A DNA stretch of 64,000 nucleotides. Origin: Xestospongia bergquistia. Lineage: Eukaryota > Porifera > Demospongiae > Haplosclerida > Petrosiidae. Shown piece after piece: positions 21,976-34,041 of this stretch (within the stretch, counting starts at the first letter, position 1; each line of letters opens with the position of its first letter). The position numbers and the translations under genes are program-made. The notes below the pieces were generated by a model that was not told the DNA's origin, did not search any database, and was given only the letters and a program-made list of their open reading frames with translations. The DNA is taken from the NCBI GenBank assembly GCA_963965975.1, contig OZ014422.1, positions 2,108,001 through 2,172,000 of the forward strand, given 5' to 3'.

Positions 21976-24491
21976 TCAACACTTTGGACAACTATGAGGA
22001 CTGGCTAAGAATTTTGTAATCCCATCAGCTTTGTCTTTACCACAACTGTTTCTTACTGCTCCAATGAGATGAAACCATTTGAGATTGGTACATTTTGAGA
22101 TCATTAATCGAATAGCTGTAGCATTATCTCCCCTTATGTTCTTTAATTTATTAGGATCAAGTACTTTGCTTTGTAATTTCCCACCAATTTCCCGCCACTT
22201 ATCAGCAATACCTTGATTAGTAAATGCTTCAAAAACATGGCCAGGACAAGGTCGGTCTGAATCTTTATAAACTCGACCTACATAGCAAATACATGAGATC
22301 TTCTGGTAAGTTGATACTTACATCAAATGTATATTTAATACAATGGCTACTAACTAAAGTCTGTTCATGTTAACTTTGACCTTTCTTTTTAATAACTTTG
22401 TCTTTTGTTGTTCAAGTTTTAATTATAAAGTACCAAATTACTCCTAATAGCACTTCCTGTTAATAAAGTGGAAGTCTGTAATTAATAATGTTTGACAGTT
22501 ATAAAGTTAGCAGTGTTATTCATAAGTATAGCCATAAGGACACATGTAAATTAGTGTATTAAAACACAATGAAGTCATTAAAGTGATTTACAAAGTCTAA
22601 GTTTTATTGATAGTTTAATAATTTCTGATAAGACTAGCAATGTGTTTGAATACCTCTGGTCCCTCCAGTAGAGACTGAATGTCCTCCACTACCAATGCAA
22701 CTTGGTGGCATACCAGCAGCTGGAGAAGCACCAGAAATAAACTGCAAGTACCACTCATTATTAATTGGTTCAGTTGGCTCTAATGTGAAATGGGAGAGTC
22801 ATAAATTTAGTTTTATATTGTCTATTAACTAACTAGGCATATAAGATGATGCTGTGTACTGAGGAAAAAAGTTATGGGGACTGCTGCTACATTTATGCCA
22901 CACCAGGTCCAATATGGTTGTTATAGGAAGTTGGTGGTCTTTAAATTCTTGAACTGTATCACGCAGACACTTTGTCCAGATGCCACCATCAATGTTACGT
23001 TTTTCCTCTCGACTTAGACCAGAGATAGCGACAACAAAATTACTGCAAGTTGGTAATTTTAATACAGGAGATGCTATATCATCAACAGTGCGACAAGACA
23101 GCTCAAAGAGAAGTATACAAGGACACCTTCCTTGTAATTTTTTAACTATTTCATACAGATTGACTTTTTGTTCTGGTCTGTCTCCCAATAAAATATACAC
23201 TTGACCATTAGAATCACAGCCACCATATCCAGTGAAGTACAAAAGTAAGGACGGAGTGTCTAGTAAGGACGGAGTGTCTAGCTTATCAAGGAAATTTTGT
23301 GAACTATCAATAGGCCACTTTTCAAAACTGTAATTAGCTGCAAAAGATAACTTTATATTTTCAACATCTTCTTCATCGTCTCGTAGACAGACTAGCAGAC
23401 AAGTACCAACTACAATAAATAAATAAATATATATATATGTTATAGTAATATTTTATGTTATAGTAAGATTGTGTATATAGGGATTTTGCAAAATCCCTGA
23501 AACTTTCAGGGAGTTTGTGAAATCCTTTTTCACTTAGGTACTTACCTAAACCCTAACCTGAACTCCCTAAGTGAAAAAGTGATTTCACAAACTCGGCTCT
23601 GTGTAACACATATAAACCTCCTAGGTTAATATTTGAAAATACAAAACCTGATAGCTTAAATAGCTAGTTCTTCCTTCATAAACAACAAAGTAGCAAGTTT
23701 ATATAGACCTGATGTTAAGCTTAATCACTTCTATCATTGTAAATAGGTCCATATGTTATATAAATTTGCCAACTTGTGACTTTAAAAAGAATATTGCTTT
23801 GATAGCTGTGAGCTATTTTAAGGAGCAATATTGACAAGTTAGCATTAATCTCATGATAGGTTATATCAGATATAACATAGTTCATCAATCTACATGTGTA
23901 TTACATAAACCTGCCAAGTCATGATTTTGTAAAAGATATCACCCTCAGGCTTATAGACCTGAGATGATATCTTTCACAAATTGTCTCATTGGTAGGTTTA
24001 TATAACACTCTTAACCATGATATATTATATAATACTGTTGTTGGAAAATAGACTTATTTGTAGTTGTAGGCTAGGTATACTAACTTTTAGCATATGAATA
24101 TATTTATTAAAATGCAACTTTCTTCCTACCCAGGTATGCTGAAGGCAAAGTTAACACTGGTCACAAGCTGACAACACCAGGACCACACAGATAATTTGTG
24201 TGACCTTAAGGTGACAACAAATCATTATGCAGATCTTAGCATGTAATATTGGATGCAGGTTCAATGACTATCTGTTATACTAATACTATAGATACTTAAC
24301 CTATGTGTAGGTTGAGTATCTATGCTAATATTCCAGTTCTCATAGCTAAAAGAGGATATATAAACAACTACTGTTTATATAATATTACAGTTACAGGACT
24401 CACGAGACGTGGTAGTTTCCTAGAAGGAAAAGAGTAAGAATGCAACTTACTGTAACAACCAATACATGTAAGCACAAACCTTAGTCGCCAT
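21976..24491 (-). CDS. Caspase-like pseudo-protease with C-terminal death domain (copy B)
   Basis: Five exons with closed frame: 24491-24480, 24419-24404, 23409-22834, 22779-22654 and 22277-21976 (343 aa). It starts MATKETTTSLGTCLLVCLRD. The tiny first two exons (12 and 16 nt) have the same phases as copy A. The caspase-like region reads LLYFTGYGGCDSNGQVYILL, then CILLFELSCRTVDD, then DGGIWTKCLRDTV. The His position is Tyr71 and the D-x-Cys position is Ser114 (FELS). The dyad is therefore lost here as well. The fold is shorter at the N-terminus than in the gene at 57246. The C-terminal exon encodes a death domain (DRPCPGHVFEAFTNQGIADK, KWFHLIGAVRNSCGKDKADG) nearly identical to those at 58787 and 60853. 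An 18-bp in-frame duplication (LDTPSL twice) lies just before the active-site region. The 985-bp intron 2 is full of hairpins. Confidence 0.8.
23480..23594. repeat. Nested palindromes (MITE-like) in copy B intron 2
   Basis: Arms 23511-23538 and 23566-23594 pair (GAGTTTGTGAAATC with GATTTCACAAACTC, and TTTTCACTTAGG with CCTAAGTGAAAA). They are preceded by the short perfect palindromes GGGATTTTGCAAAATCCC and CCTGAAACTTTCAGG. Probably a short foldback transposon. Confidence 0.75.
23771..24331. other. Cluster of imperfect hairpins in copy B intron 2 (possible small-RNA precursors)
   Basis: Three separate stems occur in 560 bp. First, 23771-23840 has AATATTGCT/AGCAATATT and ATAGCT/AGCTAT arms. 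Second, 23904-24001 has ATAAACCTGCCAA/TTGGTAGGTTTAT outer arms and AAAGATATCA with CCTCAGG/CCTGAG inner arms, with an 8-nt loop. Third, 24279-24331 pairs TATAGATACTTAACCTA with TAGGTTGAGTATCTAT around a 4-nt loop. The imperfect stems of 25-45 bp look like pre-miRNA hairpins, but MITE relics are equally possible. Confidence 0.35.
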
Positions 24492-24613
24492 ACTTTTTAT
24501 GTTAATAGATTAGACACGCCCTTAATTAATAATTGCGTCAAAAAATGTGTTATATTATAAAGATGACTTCACAACCAAAAGTAGTTATAAATGCTGTACG
24601 ACATTGAAAAAAA

Positions 24614-27600
24614 TTAACATTGATGATACATACATTGTGAAACAAGATGAATAGCCTTTGAATCAATATCTGAAAATGAAATAGGAATACAGTCTGTTTT
24701 GCCAGACAACCATTGACGACCTTTATGAGCCATGAGATACCATTCAGTTCTTAACTGAGGAAAATGAGTATCAAGAAATGCCAAGGCGAGGGCTGTAGCC
24801 CAGAAATGGCCAGAATGAAGGCCATTAACGCTAAGATGTGAGGAGTGTCCATTTGATATAGGTAGCTCTGATATAATTTTAATGGGTACACCAATTGCTA
24901 CTGCAAGAGAAGGCAGTAGAGGCCACGCACCAGAGGGTAACTGCATTTGAAGAAGAGGAATATAATTCGCATGAAGATCAAAATGAGCTGATAACAGTTG
25001 ATTATTATCAGATGAACTTGAACAAGTTTCCTCCACCTCATTGTTATCCACATATCCATTGGAATAAACTTCGTCAAATTGGTTTGACTGCTCTAAACGT
25101 TCTGAATCAACATAGTCAGGAGGCAATAAGGATATTTTGTCCCGAGGAGCTTGAGAAGAAAGGTGACTTAAAGAGGTAGCTTCATTTGACTGTTCTTGAG
25201 AACTATTGGATGAGGTACTAGAGCGAGAGATGTAGTAGAAATCAGGGAGTACCAATTCGCGGTGACTATTCCAATGGATTCGACTTGTCTTGTTTTGATA
25301 ATAATCTTGATCTTCAATACGTTCTCCGGTCTCAATGGTAGCAGTGTCATCATCCATATTAACCAGGCCAAGTGTTGCCACATTGACTGCTGTCTTAACA
25401 ACATTATTAATGCTGGAAGCTGTCTTCTTAGCAAGAGAAGACAGAGAGAAGGAGAGAGATGAAAACACAGAAGATATAGAAGAATCATCAGAAGAAGGAT
25501 CCTTGCTACGAGGACGTTTTCTAATAGGAACATTAACTAACATGATGTCATCCTGTCCTCCTTTGTCTACTCTCTTTGGTCCATTCCAAGGTAGGATTTG
25601 GCAGACTTTACTTCCTTCATTGGATGCACAATAATGAGTGTATGGAAAATAAGGCACACCAGACATCAAACTTATACTGACCAATTCATCACAAAGACTT
25701 TCATAGTCGCATTGTTCTTCTTGGTGTGGAGTGGTACCATTGACTCGAGGTCTCTTTGTAGGAGGTCCATCTTCATTGTGAGGTTTTTGAAATCGAGTCT
25801 GTATCAACTGGAATTCAAGAGCAGCCATCTTAGCCCAAGCTGAGGATTGAAGAATGGCTACTATCCTGTCAGATGTCATCAAACTCTCCTCTGCTAGACA
25901 AGACATGGTATACTTTATTTCTTGTGTTCTCCCATCATCTTCTACAATGTAGCCAGAGCAAGAAGCAGAGGATATGAGACCAGATGTACTACTACTGCTT
26001 TGTGATACTTGAGATGTTTTCTTTAGAGCACTGTAGCTAGTCTGAGTACTTCCAGGATAGAGAAGAGGAGGGACAAATGAGGGGAATATAGTCGTTGTGG
26101 TAAAGTCAGGAGGAGGAGACAGAGTTATTGAAACATCTCTGAGATAAGGTGTTAAACAACTGTGAAATACTTCCATCACCTGTACAAAAGTAAACAAAAG
26201 ATCAATGTAATAAAATCATTCAAAAACAGTTTTGATGGTGGCAGTACTAACATTGAAGGCTAAACAGTTAACCAGAAGGTATGGTGTTACTGCTAAGAAA
26301 TGCTTTACTCAAGTTAATGGGCACAATCAGTTATGTCCAAGCATTTGTGGCATGAATAAATTAATTCATCAGTTCATTCGGTTTTAAACGTATTTTTATT
26401 CATGGTTGTATACAATGATAGAATAAATGAAAACAAAGGACAACCTTAGGATCATCTAGCACACCTCACATGCCAGGTAGAAACAATAAAATTACATTCA
26501 AAAGACAGAATATTTAGTTACCAGCCATCATCTTTGTACCTTGGTTTGTAGTCTGTCCTTCTCTCTGATAACCCTATACTGACCTCCTGTTTCAGTAGCT
26601 AGACCGGCCATGAGCTCAGAGCATATTTCAGGTCCCCAAGCAAAGGTATGAATCCTATATGCATAAAAAACAAAAACATACAAAATATATTTTGTGATTG
26701 TTGTAATGAATTGTCTTCTAAAGAAGGCATATCTCTAAAACAATACACATGTGTACTAGAACAGCTACCAAAACACAAAATAGACTCTATGAGCCATGTG
26801 GAACACTACAAGAAACAGGCTGTAGAATTACAACATTAACAGCACACATGTACACTACTACAGTCAGTAATCAATATGCATAAAACAATGTACAACACAG
26901 CTGATAAGCACTACACACACATACAGACATAAACAAGCTAGTATCACACATTCACAGGTTCTACAGACGAGAAAAATCATGGCCTACCCACCCACTTTGG
27001 TACTACATACAAAAACTATTGTATACCAGAGACTAATCAAATTAAAGGCAAAGCCCACTATCAATAAAAGGTTTATAAAGAGTAAAAGCCTCTATGTAAA
27101 CATAGCCATTAGAAATAACACTTACCAGACACAACAGTGTCCAAGAATTTAACTAGTAAAATGATAAGATAGGAACCAAGAAATTGGGAGAGTAGCAGCA
27201 AACTTGTTGACTGTTGTCAGTTTTTACTATTAAATATTATCTGTTAATAAAAACATAGTTCCATGCAGAATTACACTTAAGACATGTGGGTTGATAGTAA
27301 GCATGCATGTAATAACTGTGAAATATGCAGACATTAAGTCATAAAGCAAGTTACCACAAAACTATATATAACTATAGTTAGCTCAATTGCATTTCACAAC
27401 TCCATAGAGTGAATTCACTTGTCATGGAAGAGACAGACAGTCAGGCTATTCTAGATTATCATTTAATATTAGCAATTAGTATAGTAACAACCAGGCTTAA
27501 AATAACATGGGGAGTTATGCCAAACTTGTTATTCCTCCCTCATCTCTGATATAAGAAACAATATTAAGGTACAGACACAAGTTTTAAGGTAATAAAAATA

Positions 27601-29298
27601 ATCAAAAAACTATGGACTTTCTTGAGGTGAGGGTCCCATGGGATCTAGTGGTTGTTGCTATGGGAAAGAATGTCATGGTAACACCATGTTTTTTAGGGCT
27701 ATGTGATTAAGCAGTAATTGCAGACTAAGTTTGGTAAACAATTGGATTAGACATAACAAAATAAATCACAACATCATACTGTCCCAAAACAGTGTTTGAT
27801 ATATTATATATAAAATTACAAATAAACAAAGTAGAACATTTAACAAGAGAGTTAAAAGCTGCCAAAATATTTAAAAATTATTAAAAATCCCTATTGTCTA
27901 GAACAATGAACTAGTCTATGCCAAGATGATCATTTTAAGATTAAGACATCCTATCCAAAACCCTTAGCGTCTATAGGATAGCTCAGTTAATTAGTAATTA
28001 CTTTATATAACAATCAACTATTTTACTTAGACAATGTTCTGTTCTCACTTTGTCATTAGTCTATGCCTGGTAGCTGTCTGTAACACAACTTGGACATTAG
28101 GTACTCCACCATCGGTTATAAGAAATAAGTGACGAGGCAAGCCATTGCAGGATTGCTTCTTCAAGACCCATCTGAGTGGAGTAAGAAGCTCTGTTCCACC
28201 TAGGCAAGCTTGTAGCTTGTTGATGAATTGGATTCCAAGTTCAATGTTTTTATCAGATGCCTGCATACTTGTTTGGAAACGGAATCTGTACTTGGAACCA
28301 AATGCAATTACATTAAAGTAACATTGACTAGGTAAACTTTTTATTGCTAGTAAAAGGGACTCAGCTGCACTTTGAATCTTTTGACCGCTCATGCTACCGC
28401 TACAATCCACCATGAAAATAAATTCACCTGGGACAAAACTAACTGGACCAGAAGGCATTTTTGTGAACATACAGCTAGCCATCTGTAGTCCATCACATAT
28501 AACTTCTTGTTCTTTGTTTTGTAATTGTAAATTTATAGGCTTGGTCATTAATATTGTATGACACTGTGTGAGGATTGGATGGGTGGATTGAATTGATAAA
28601 CGTAATAGAAATCCAGGACTTTCATCATACATTGTATCCTCCTGATGCAATGCTTCGATGGAGGTTTCCGTTTCAGTAATTTGATGCTCAATAACAATGG
28701 AATCATGCAAAGGAGTCACAGAATGCACACAAGTACCATTAGGTATTGACATGGATACTTTGAGTGATGTTTCGTTAGCAGGGAGCATACTTATAAAATA
28801 CCAATCAAGTGCTGTTGTGCCTGCAATTGATACAATAGTTGGAGCAATATCCAAAACAACCTCCAGTAGTAAAATTAACACATGATCACTTGCAACATTG
28901 CCAATGTAGAGTAGTAGGTCATTTGGTGATTGTGCAGCACCATAGTTCATAACTATATTCTCTAGGTTGGACTTGACTTGTGAATAAGGTAATTGACATG
29001 TTTGTTTGTCCGTTTTATGCCAGTTGGCTTTAGTGATATGGAGGTCTTCTGAAGAGACAAGTTGCGAGTCTTGAAGCAGTTGGAGCTGGCATTTCGTAAC
29101 ACGAAGTTTGCATCTAAATCCTGATGTATGGTACAATAGGGAAGGCACGTAGAGGACAGCGTCGTGTAGAGGTTGTCGACTAGTTTCAAAACGAATCGAC
29201 GCTTTTCCTAAGCAAATTGATCCAATGCTGGTGAACTGGAGATCACATTTTGTCGGTATACAAGGTTTATCGTCCTCTACTAAGAAAGCACTGAACAT
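24614..29298 (-). CDS. VIT and von Willebrand factor A domain protein (VWA5 family)
   Basis: Three coding exons, 29298-28049, 26654-26540 and 26179-24614, with closed frame (976 aa). Start at ATG 29298 (MFSAFLVEDDKPCIP); the codon two positions upstream is GTG. The N-terminal about 270 residues match a VIT-like region. A VWA domain follows with a complete MIDAS start, FIFMVDCSGSMSGQKI, then GGTELLTPL and HLFLITDGGVPN, continuing into TFAWGPEICSELMAGLATET in exon 2. The C-terminal half is low-complexity Ser-rich and ends with a helical segment rich in Trp and His (GHFWATALALAFLDTHFPQL), as in VWA5B-type proteins. The cellular role of the family is poorly defined. The 1.4-kb intron 1 (26655-28048) shows no other feature. 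Divergent from ALYREF. Confidence 0.82.
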
Positions 29299-29714
29299 CA
29301 CCACGCGTTGAACTTCAGATCGCGATTGAAATGATGAGTTTTGATGAGTGTAACTATACCTGCAGCACTAAAGCAGGAAACCATGTTTAGTCAACCATCC
29401 CAGTCTCCTGTCTAGTCAAATTGAGTGTCGGTCAAGTGATCAAAGATGATTAAAAGCCGCCGCCAATTAGACTAGGTTGTGGTGGGCGTTACTGCGCATG
29501 CGCAGTTTTGCATTTTGAAACACGCCAAGTTGCTAGTGAGATTTTTCACCTTTCTCTTCATTGTGTGAAGCTGTTCCTTTACTCTTTGTTAAATCGATCT
29601 TTCGTTAGAATATCTTCAAAGACTCCTGCAAAGTTCCAGAGCTATTTTTCAAAATTGAGCAGACTCTACTTGGGACAATTTTTGAACTTTTAGTAGCAAC
29701 ACCTTCGACAAAAC
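29299..29714. promoter_or_regulatory. Bidirectional promoter region, VWA5-like/ALYREF
   Basis: 416 bp between divergent start codons, containing GCGCATGCGCAG at about 29492-29503, a palindromic NRF1-type motif common in housekeeping promoters. Confidence 0.6.
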
Positions 29715-31148
29715 ATGGCAGATTTACTAGATCAACCATTGGACGCTTTCATTCGTGCCAAGAAAACTGGTGGCAGAGGACGCGGTAGAGCTAGAGGACG
29801 AGGAGCAAGAGGTGGAAGAGGAAGAGGGCGTAGTGGAGGAGCAGTTAGAAGAGGCCAAACTGGAGGCTTTTTTCAAGCAAATCAACGAGTTCGTTACATC
29901 TCTCTCAATCTTTCTTCTTAGGTGTTATTTTTACAATTGTCCCTTCCCTTTAAGAATCCCGATGTTAAAATTTTTGGCAGCCAGAAATGGCATCCAAAAA
30001 AGCTATAAGATCATCCATTGTGCATGTGATTTGTTTAAATTCATCCCCTTCAAACCTGTCAAAAATGATGGGTCAATAAATCTGGTCGTGCACCAGAACA
30101 AAAGGGGTTTTTGATTCAAGAGTTATTTGAATCCCAGTGGCTAACGATAGTAGGTCTTGAGTTTAGTGGATACCTGTATGCACCTGCCCTCATGTGCTTA
30201 TATGTAAGGTGTACACTGTTGGACTGGACTTTCATTGTGATGACAACCATGTGTAGCACACACACCTACCTACATTTACTACTACAAAACTACGAACATT
30301 TCATCTCTCTACTGTACACTCCAATCATTATAGCCACCACGACAAATGGCAGGAAAATGGCAACACGATATGTTTCAAGGAGAATTCAATGGAGTAGCTC
30401 AGGTCCAAACTCCCATGGTCACTCGAAGTGCCACAATTTCTAAATTGCTTATTTCAAACTTAGATTATGGTGTATCAGATGAGGACATCAAGGTAAGCAA
30501 AACTTAGTTCTGAACATGTTCATATTTCTACCTCCTAATACTGCTAGTGTAAGCCATGCTGCTTTGTTTTATTATTTCAGGAACTCTTCCGGGAGTTTGG
30601 ACGTCTGAGAAAGGCTGAGGTTCATTACGACAAAAGTGGTCGCTCAATGGGCACAGCTCAAGTAATATTTGAGCGAAATGTTGATGCTTTAAAAGCTATG
30701 AAGCAATACAATGGAGTTCCATTAGATGGTCTGCTTATTTGAATAAAGAAAATATCATACATTATGTTTTGATATTTCTTCTAGGACGTCCCATGACAAT
30801 ACAAATAATGGATAGCCTTGGTCAAACAAAATCTTTCACTTCTACACCTAACAAGACCAATGTTCGTCAACGAGTAGGAGCTCGTCCCGTCAGGTATTGC
30901 CCTCGCCTATTGTCTAATGTTACATTTGTTATATAGAGGTGGTAAAGGAACACCCAGAGGAAGAGGAACTGGTGGACGTGGGCGAGGTAGAGGTGGCCGA
31001 GGTGGTGGACGCAAGCCTCTGCCAACATCAGAACAGCTGGATGCTGAACTTGATGCTTACAAACAAGTAATATAACTTGATTTTATAACTTGTTTTTATA
31101 ACTTGTTTTTAAATGTATTTTTAGTCTGCAGATGCATGGGAATCATGA
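29715..31148 (+). CDS. ALYREF: mRNA export adaptor ALYREF / THO complex subunit 4
   Basis: Begins [20 protein letters not shown], the conserved UAP56-binding motif of Aly/REF, followed by an RGG-rich stretch. Later exons: [14 protein letters not shown], then an RRM with RNP2 [15 protein letters not shown] and [20 protein letters not shown], and [21 protein letters not shown] second RG-rich region follows, and the C-terminal [17 protein letters not shown] motif ends at TGA 31146-31148. Domain order and both terminal UAP56-binding motifs match the family. It couples splicing/TREX to NXF1-mediated mRNA export from the nucleus. The exon 1 donor (about 29895) is the least certain border because the best in-frame site (GTTCGT) is weak. 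Confidence 0.93.
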
Positions 31149-31279
31149 TAATGAACTTTATTCTTTACTAGCTGATATTTTATATTGTACTTGTTTATTA
31201 AATAAATTAAAAACACTTAATGGGTATTAATTAGGATAAGACACGTGTAACTGTTGCTCTCATCTCAATTTATGATGTC

Positions 31280-32478
31280 ATGGCGTTTAGAGTGATGAGA
31301 ACCTTTGGAAGATGGGGATATTTGTTAACTAGAAGGTACTGTATTGTAAGGTGGTATAATTTTAACGTACTACTATTTTGGAAGCAGGCATCAACCTCGA
31401 GTTCAAATGCTGCAGGTGTCTACTGACCCATTGTCAATGCCACCTGCTGATGGTACTGATGAATATCCGGAGAAACTGCACAATATTGTACAAGACATTG
31501 CCGGGCTTACCCTAAGAGAGACAGCTCAATTAAATGAACTTATAAAGGTATAATGTATGTTTAAATGTACTGTGGCTGCCAGAGGTTGCACCTTACTACT
31601 GTGACTACTATGTTGGGAAGGACATCAATTATGCATCTTAGTGGTGTTCATTTTAATGTTATGCAGATTTATTTCTTCTAGAAAACTTTAAATATTCCTG
31701 ATGTTCCCATTATGACAGCTGGATCTTTTGCTCCACCAGAAACTAGTGCACCCGATGTAAGTAGTTACTATTAAAATATATTGTGTCATTATTATTATTT
31801 TAGGCTCAAGAAACTTCTAAAGATGAACAGACAGAGTTCACAGTTAAGTTAGTGAAGTTCTCTGAAAGTGCTAAAGTAAAACTTATCAAAGAAGTGAAAT
31901 TGCTGATGAGTGAAATGAACTTGGTTCAGGTCAGCGTGAATTATATTACTGAGTTTATAACAGTGTAAATTGTAAAGTGAGTCAAAGTATATAATATATA
32001 ATTATTTAATATACATACTAAGTAGGGTTTCATTTAGGGGGCAGGAGAGGGGCTTTGCCCCACCTTGGGAAGCCTATACCTCCACTTGATTTGTAAGACG
32101 TCTTGTTAAAACTTGTTGATGATTGATTCATTGTTAAAACCACAACATCCTCAGTCTATTTTAGGATTAATTACAAGTATTGATTATTTCTAATGAGTCC
32201 AACCCCCATTGTTATATTTTGGTAGATGCTGTACATGTATGTAGTGGACAGTAGGTTGCCTGCCCTAACATTTTCAAAGTTGAATGTTGAACTTTTTCTA
32301 AACGTAACCCTGTTAAGTGCTAAGTTACAGCTATTTTGATTCTTGTCATTGTTCTCCATAGGCTAAAAAGTTTGTAGAATCTGTACCACAAGTGTTAAAG
32401 GAAGGAGTAAGTAAAGAAGAGGCAGAGAAGTTAAAATTGGCAATAGAGTCAGCTGGAGGTGAAGTAGAGATTGAATGA
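31280..32478 (+). CDS. MRPL12: Mitochondrial ribosomal protein bL12m
   Basis: Five or so exons. It starts [19 protein letters not shown], an Arg-rich mitochondrial presequence without acids, and ends [11 protein letters not shown]-like ([13 protein letters not shown]). The N-terminal dimerisation region ([20 protein letters not shown]) is followed by a hinge. The C-terminal L7/L12 domain reads [20 protein letters not shown], then [20 protein letters not shown], then [16 protein letters not shown]. It forms the mitoribosome stalk that recruits translation factors. It lies only 131 bp after the ALYREF stop on the same strand, with an AATAAA at about 31200 between them. Confidence 0.93.
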
Positions 32479-34041
32479 AACTATTATTATTAATATTACA
32501 ACAACTTTCTATTGTATGTTATTGTTTTAGTGTTAGATATATTAATGCACATCAATTGCCATCACAGAATTTTTGACAGAAAAATTATCATTGTAAGCGA
32601 TAATGGCATTTACAAAAAGAAATTATATAATTATAATAAAATGCCAAAAAGTATTGCAATATTTATTGAATTCTGGTTTTGCCATAAATATACCAACTTT
32701 GCTTATTGCGAAAGAAAAAGACAACTAATAATATATAATTATTACAACTAAAATAAAACTAAAGAAATGAATTTTTGGGTCAACAGAGGCAAACACACAG
32801 TACAATTTGTGATAATAGCATACATGTATATTTCTCACAACACCTATGTCAGTCAAAATAATCTACCTGCAATACATATTGTGTATTATATATTATATAT
32901 TATATATATATATTCAGTGAGACTCTCTACACAATGAGACATTTAACAAAACCAAAGAGAGAGTGAAAGAGCGAACTCATTCATGTTAAACACTTGGGAA
33001 AAATAAGAATGAATTGTTAGGACAACTTAAGAGTCTTGCTCCAATCTCAACAAAACAGAAAAATTATACACTAAATAATAAATGATACAAATTTTGTTTA
33101 AAAAATTAACTGAATGACTTGTGACATTTTACAGATAAGGTGATATACTGTAGTATTGAGTTGCCTTTTCTTTGCACTTTTTAGTTTTCAAAGCTCTGAA
33201 TTGGAGAGTAGTGTACATGGTTGAATGGCAAAAGAGAATGGTTTCTTAAGAGACACCAGTATTGTTCTAAACTTATATAATAACTAACAGTCATATACTG
33301 TTAACTATAATTAATATGATTGCCCCAACGGCAGACTAACACAAGATGATGGTGGCTCTGGTGTAAGATTACAATAAAAGTCTTTTACATCCAGTGACTT
33401 GAGAGCAATTCACCTGAGTTGCATTCAGACACAATGTATTGTATGATGATGATACACATGGACACACAGATGAAACATAAACTATAATAACTACAAATAC
33501 AACAAAGAAAATCAATTCTACACATACTACGCTGAAAGAAAGCGTTGATCATGATAAAAAGGATATTCGGTCATAGTACTAATGTGAACTGCTCTGACAG
33601 CTAAACTGCATTTTGTAAACACACACACACACACATACAAACACACTAGAGAATGAAAACTTGCTGCAGAATACAACATATATATATATAATATATTAAC
33701 ACAGATGATACATACATGGTCAGCTTGGTTACAAAGTGAAGTGGTGGTGGGATGGGGAGGAAAGGAGAGTGTTCTGTCTAACCAGTAAGACCGAGTGTAC
33801 TGCTCCTAGTTATACGAACTTGCACACATTTTTTTTGTTTTTATGTAGTTTTTTTTCCTGTGGGTAATCTCTCAATTTATCTCTAGATATTGTTCTTTAG
33901 CTAAATTCATTAATAATAGTATATTGGCTTGCCAATTCTCGATGATCCGCGAGCAGACAGGAGAATGAAGACACAAAAATGAAAAATTAAAATAAAAAAT
34001 AATTATTGTTAAAAAGGTTGATACGATTTTTAATTCCTTTT
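32479..34041. other. Convergent 3' flanks of MRPL12 and TNRC6, no gene seen
   Basis: AT-rich DNA with TA and CA microsatellites (32884-32912, 33620-33635, 33680-33693). Much of it probably forms the long 3' UTR of the TNRC6 gene. Plus-strand ORFs here have no coding features. Confidence 0.45.

Noticed and set aside
24895-25843. Plus-strand ORFs opposite the VWA5-like gene
   Set aside because: Shadows of the strong minus-strand coding exon.
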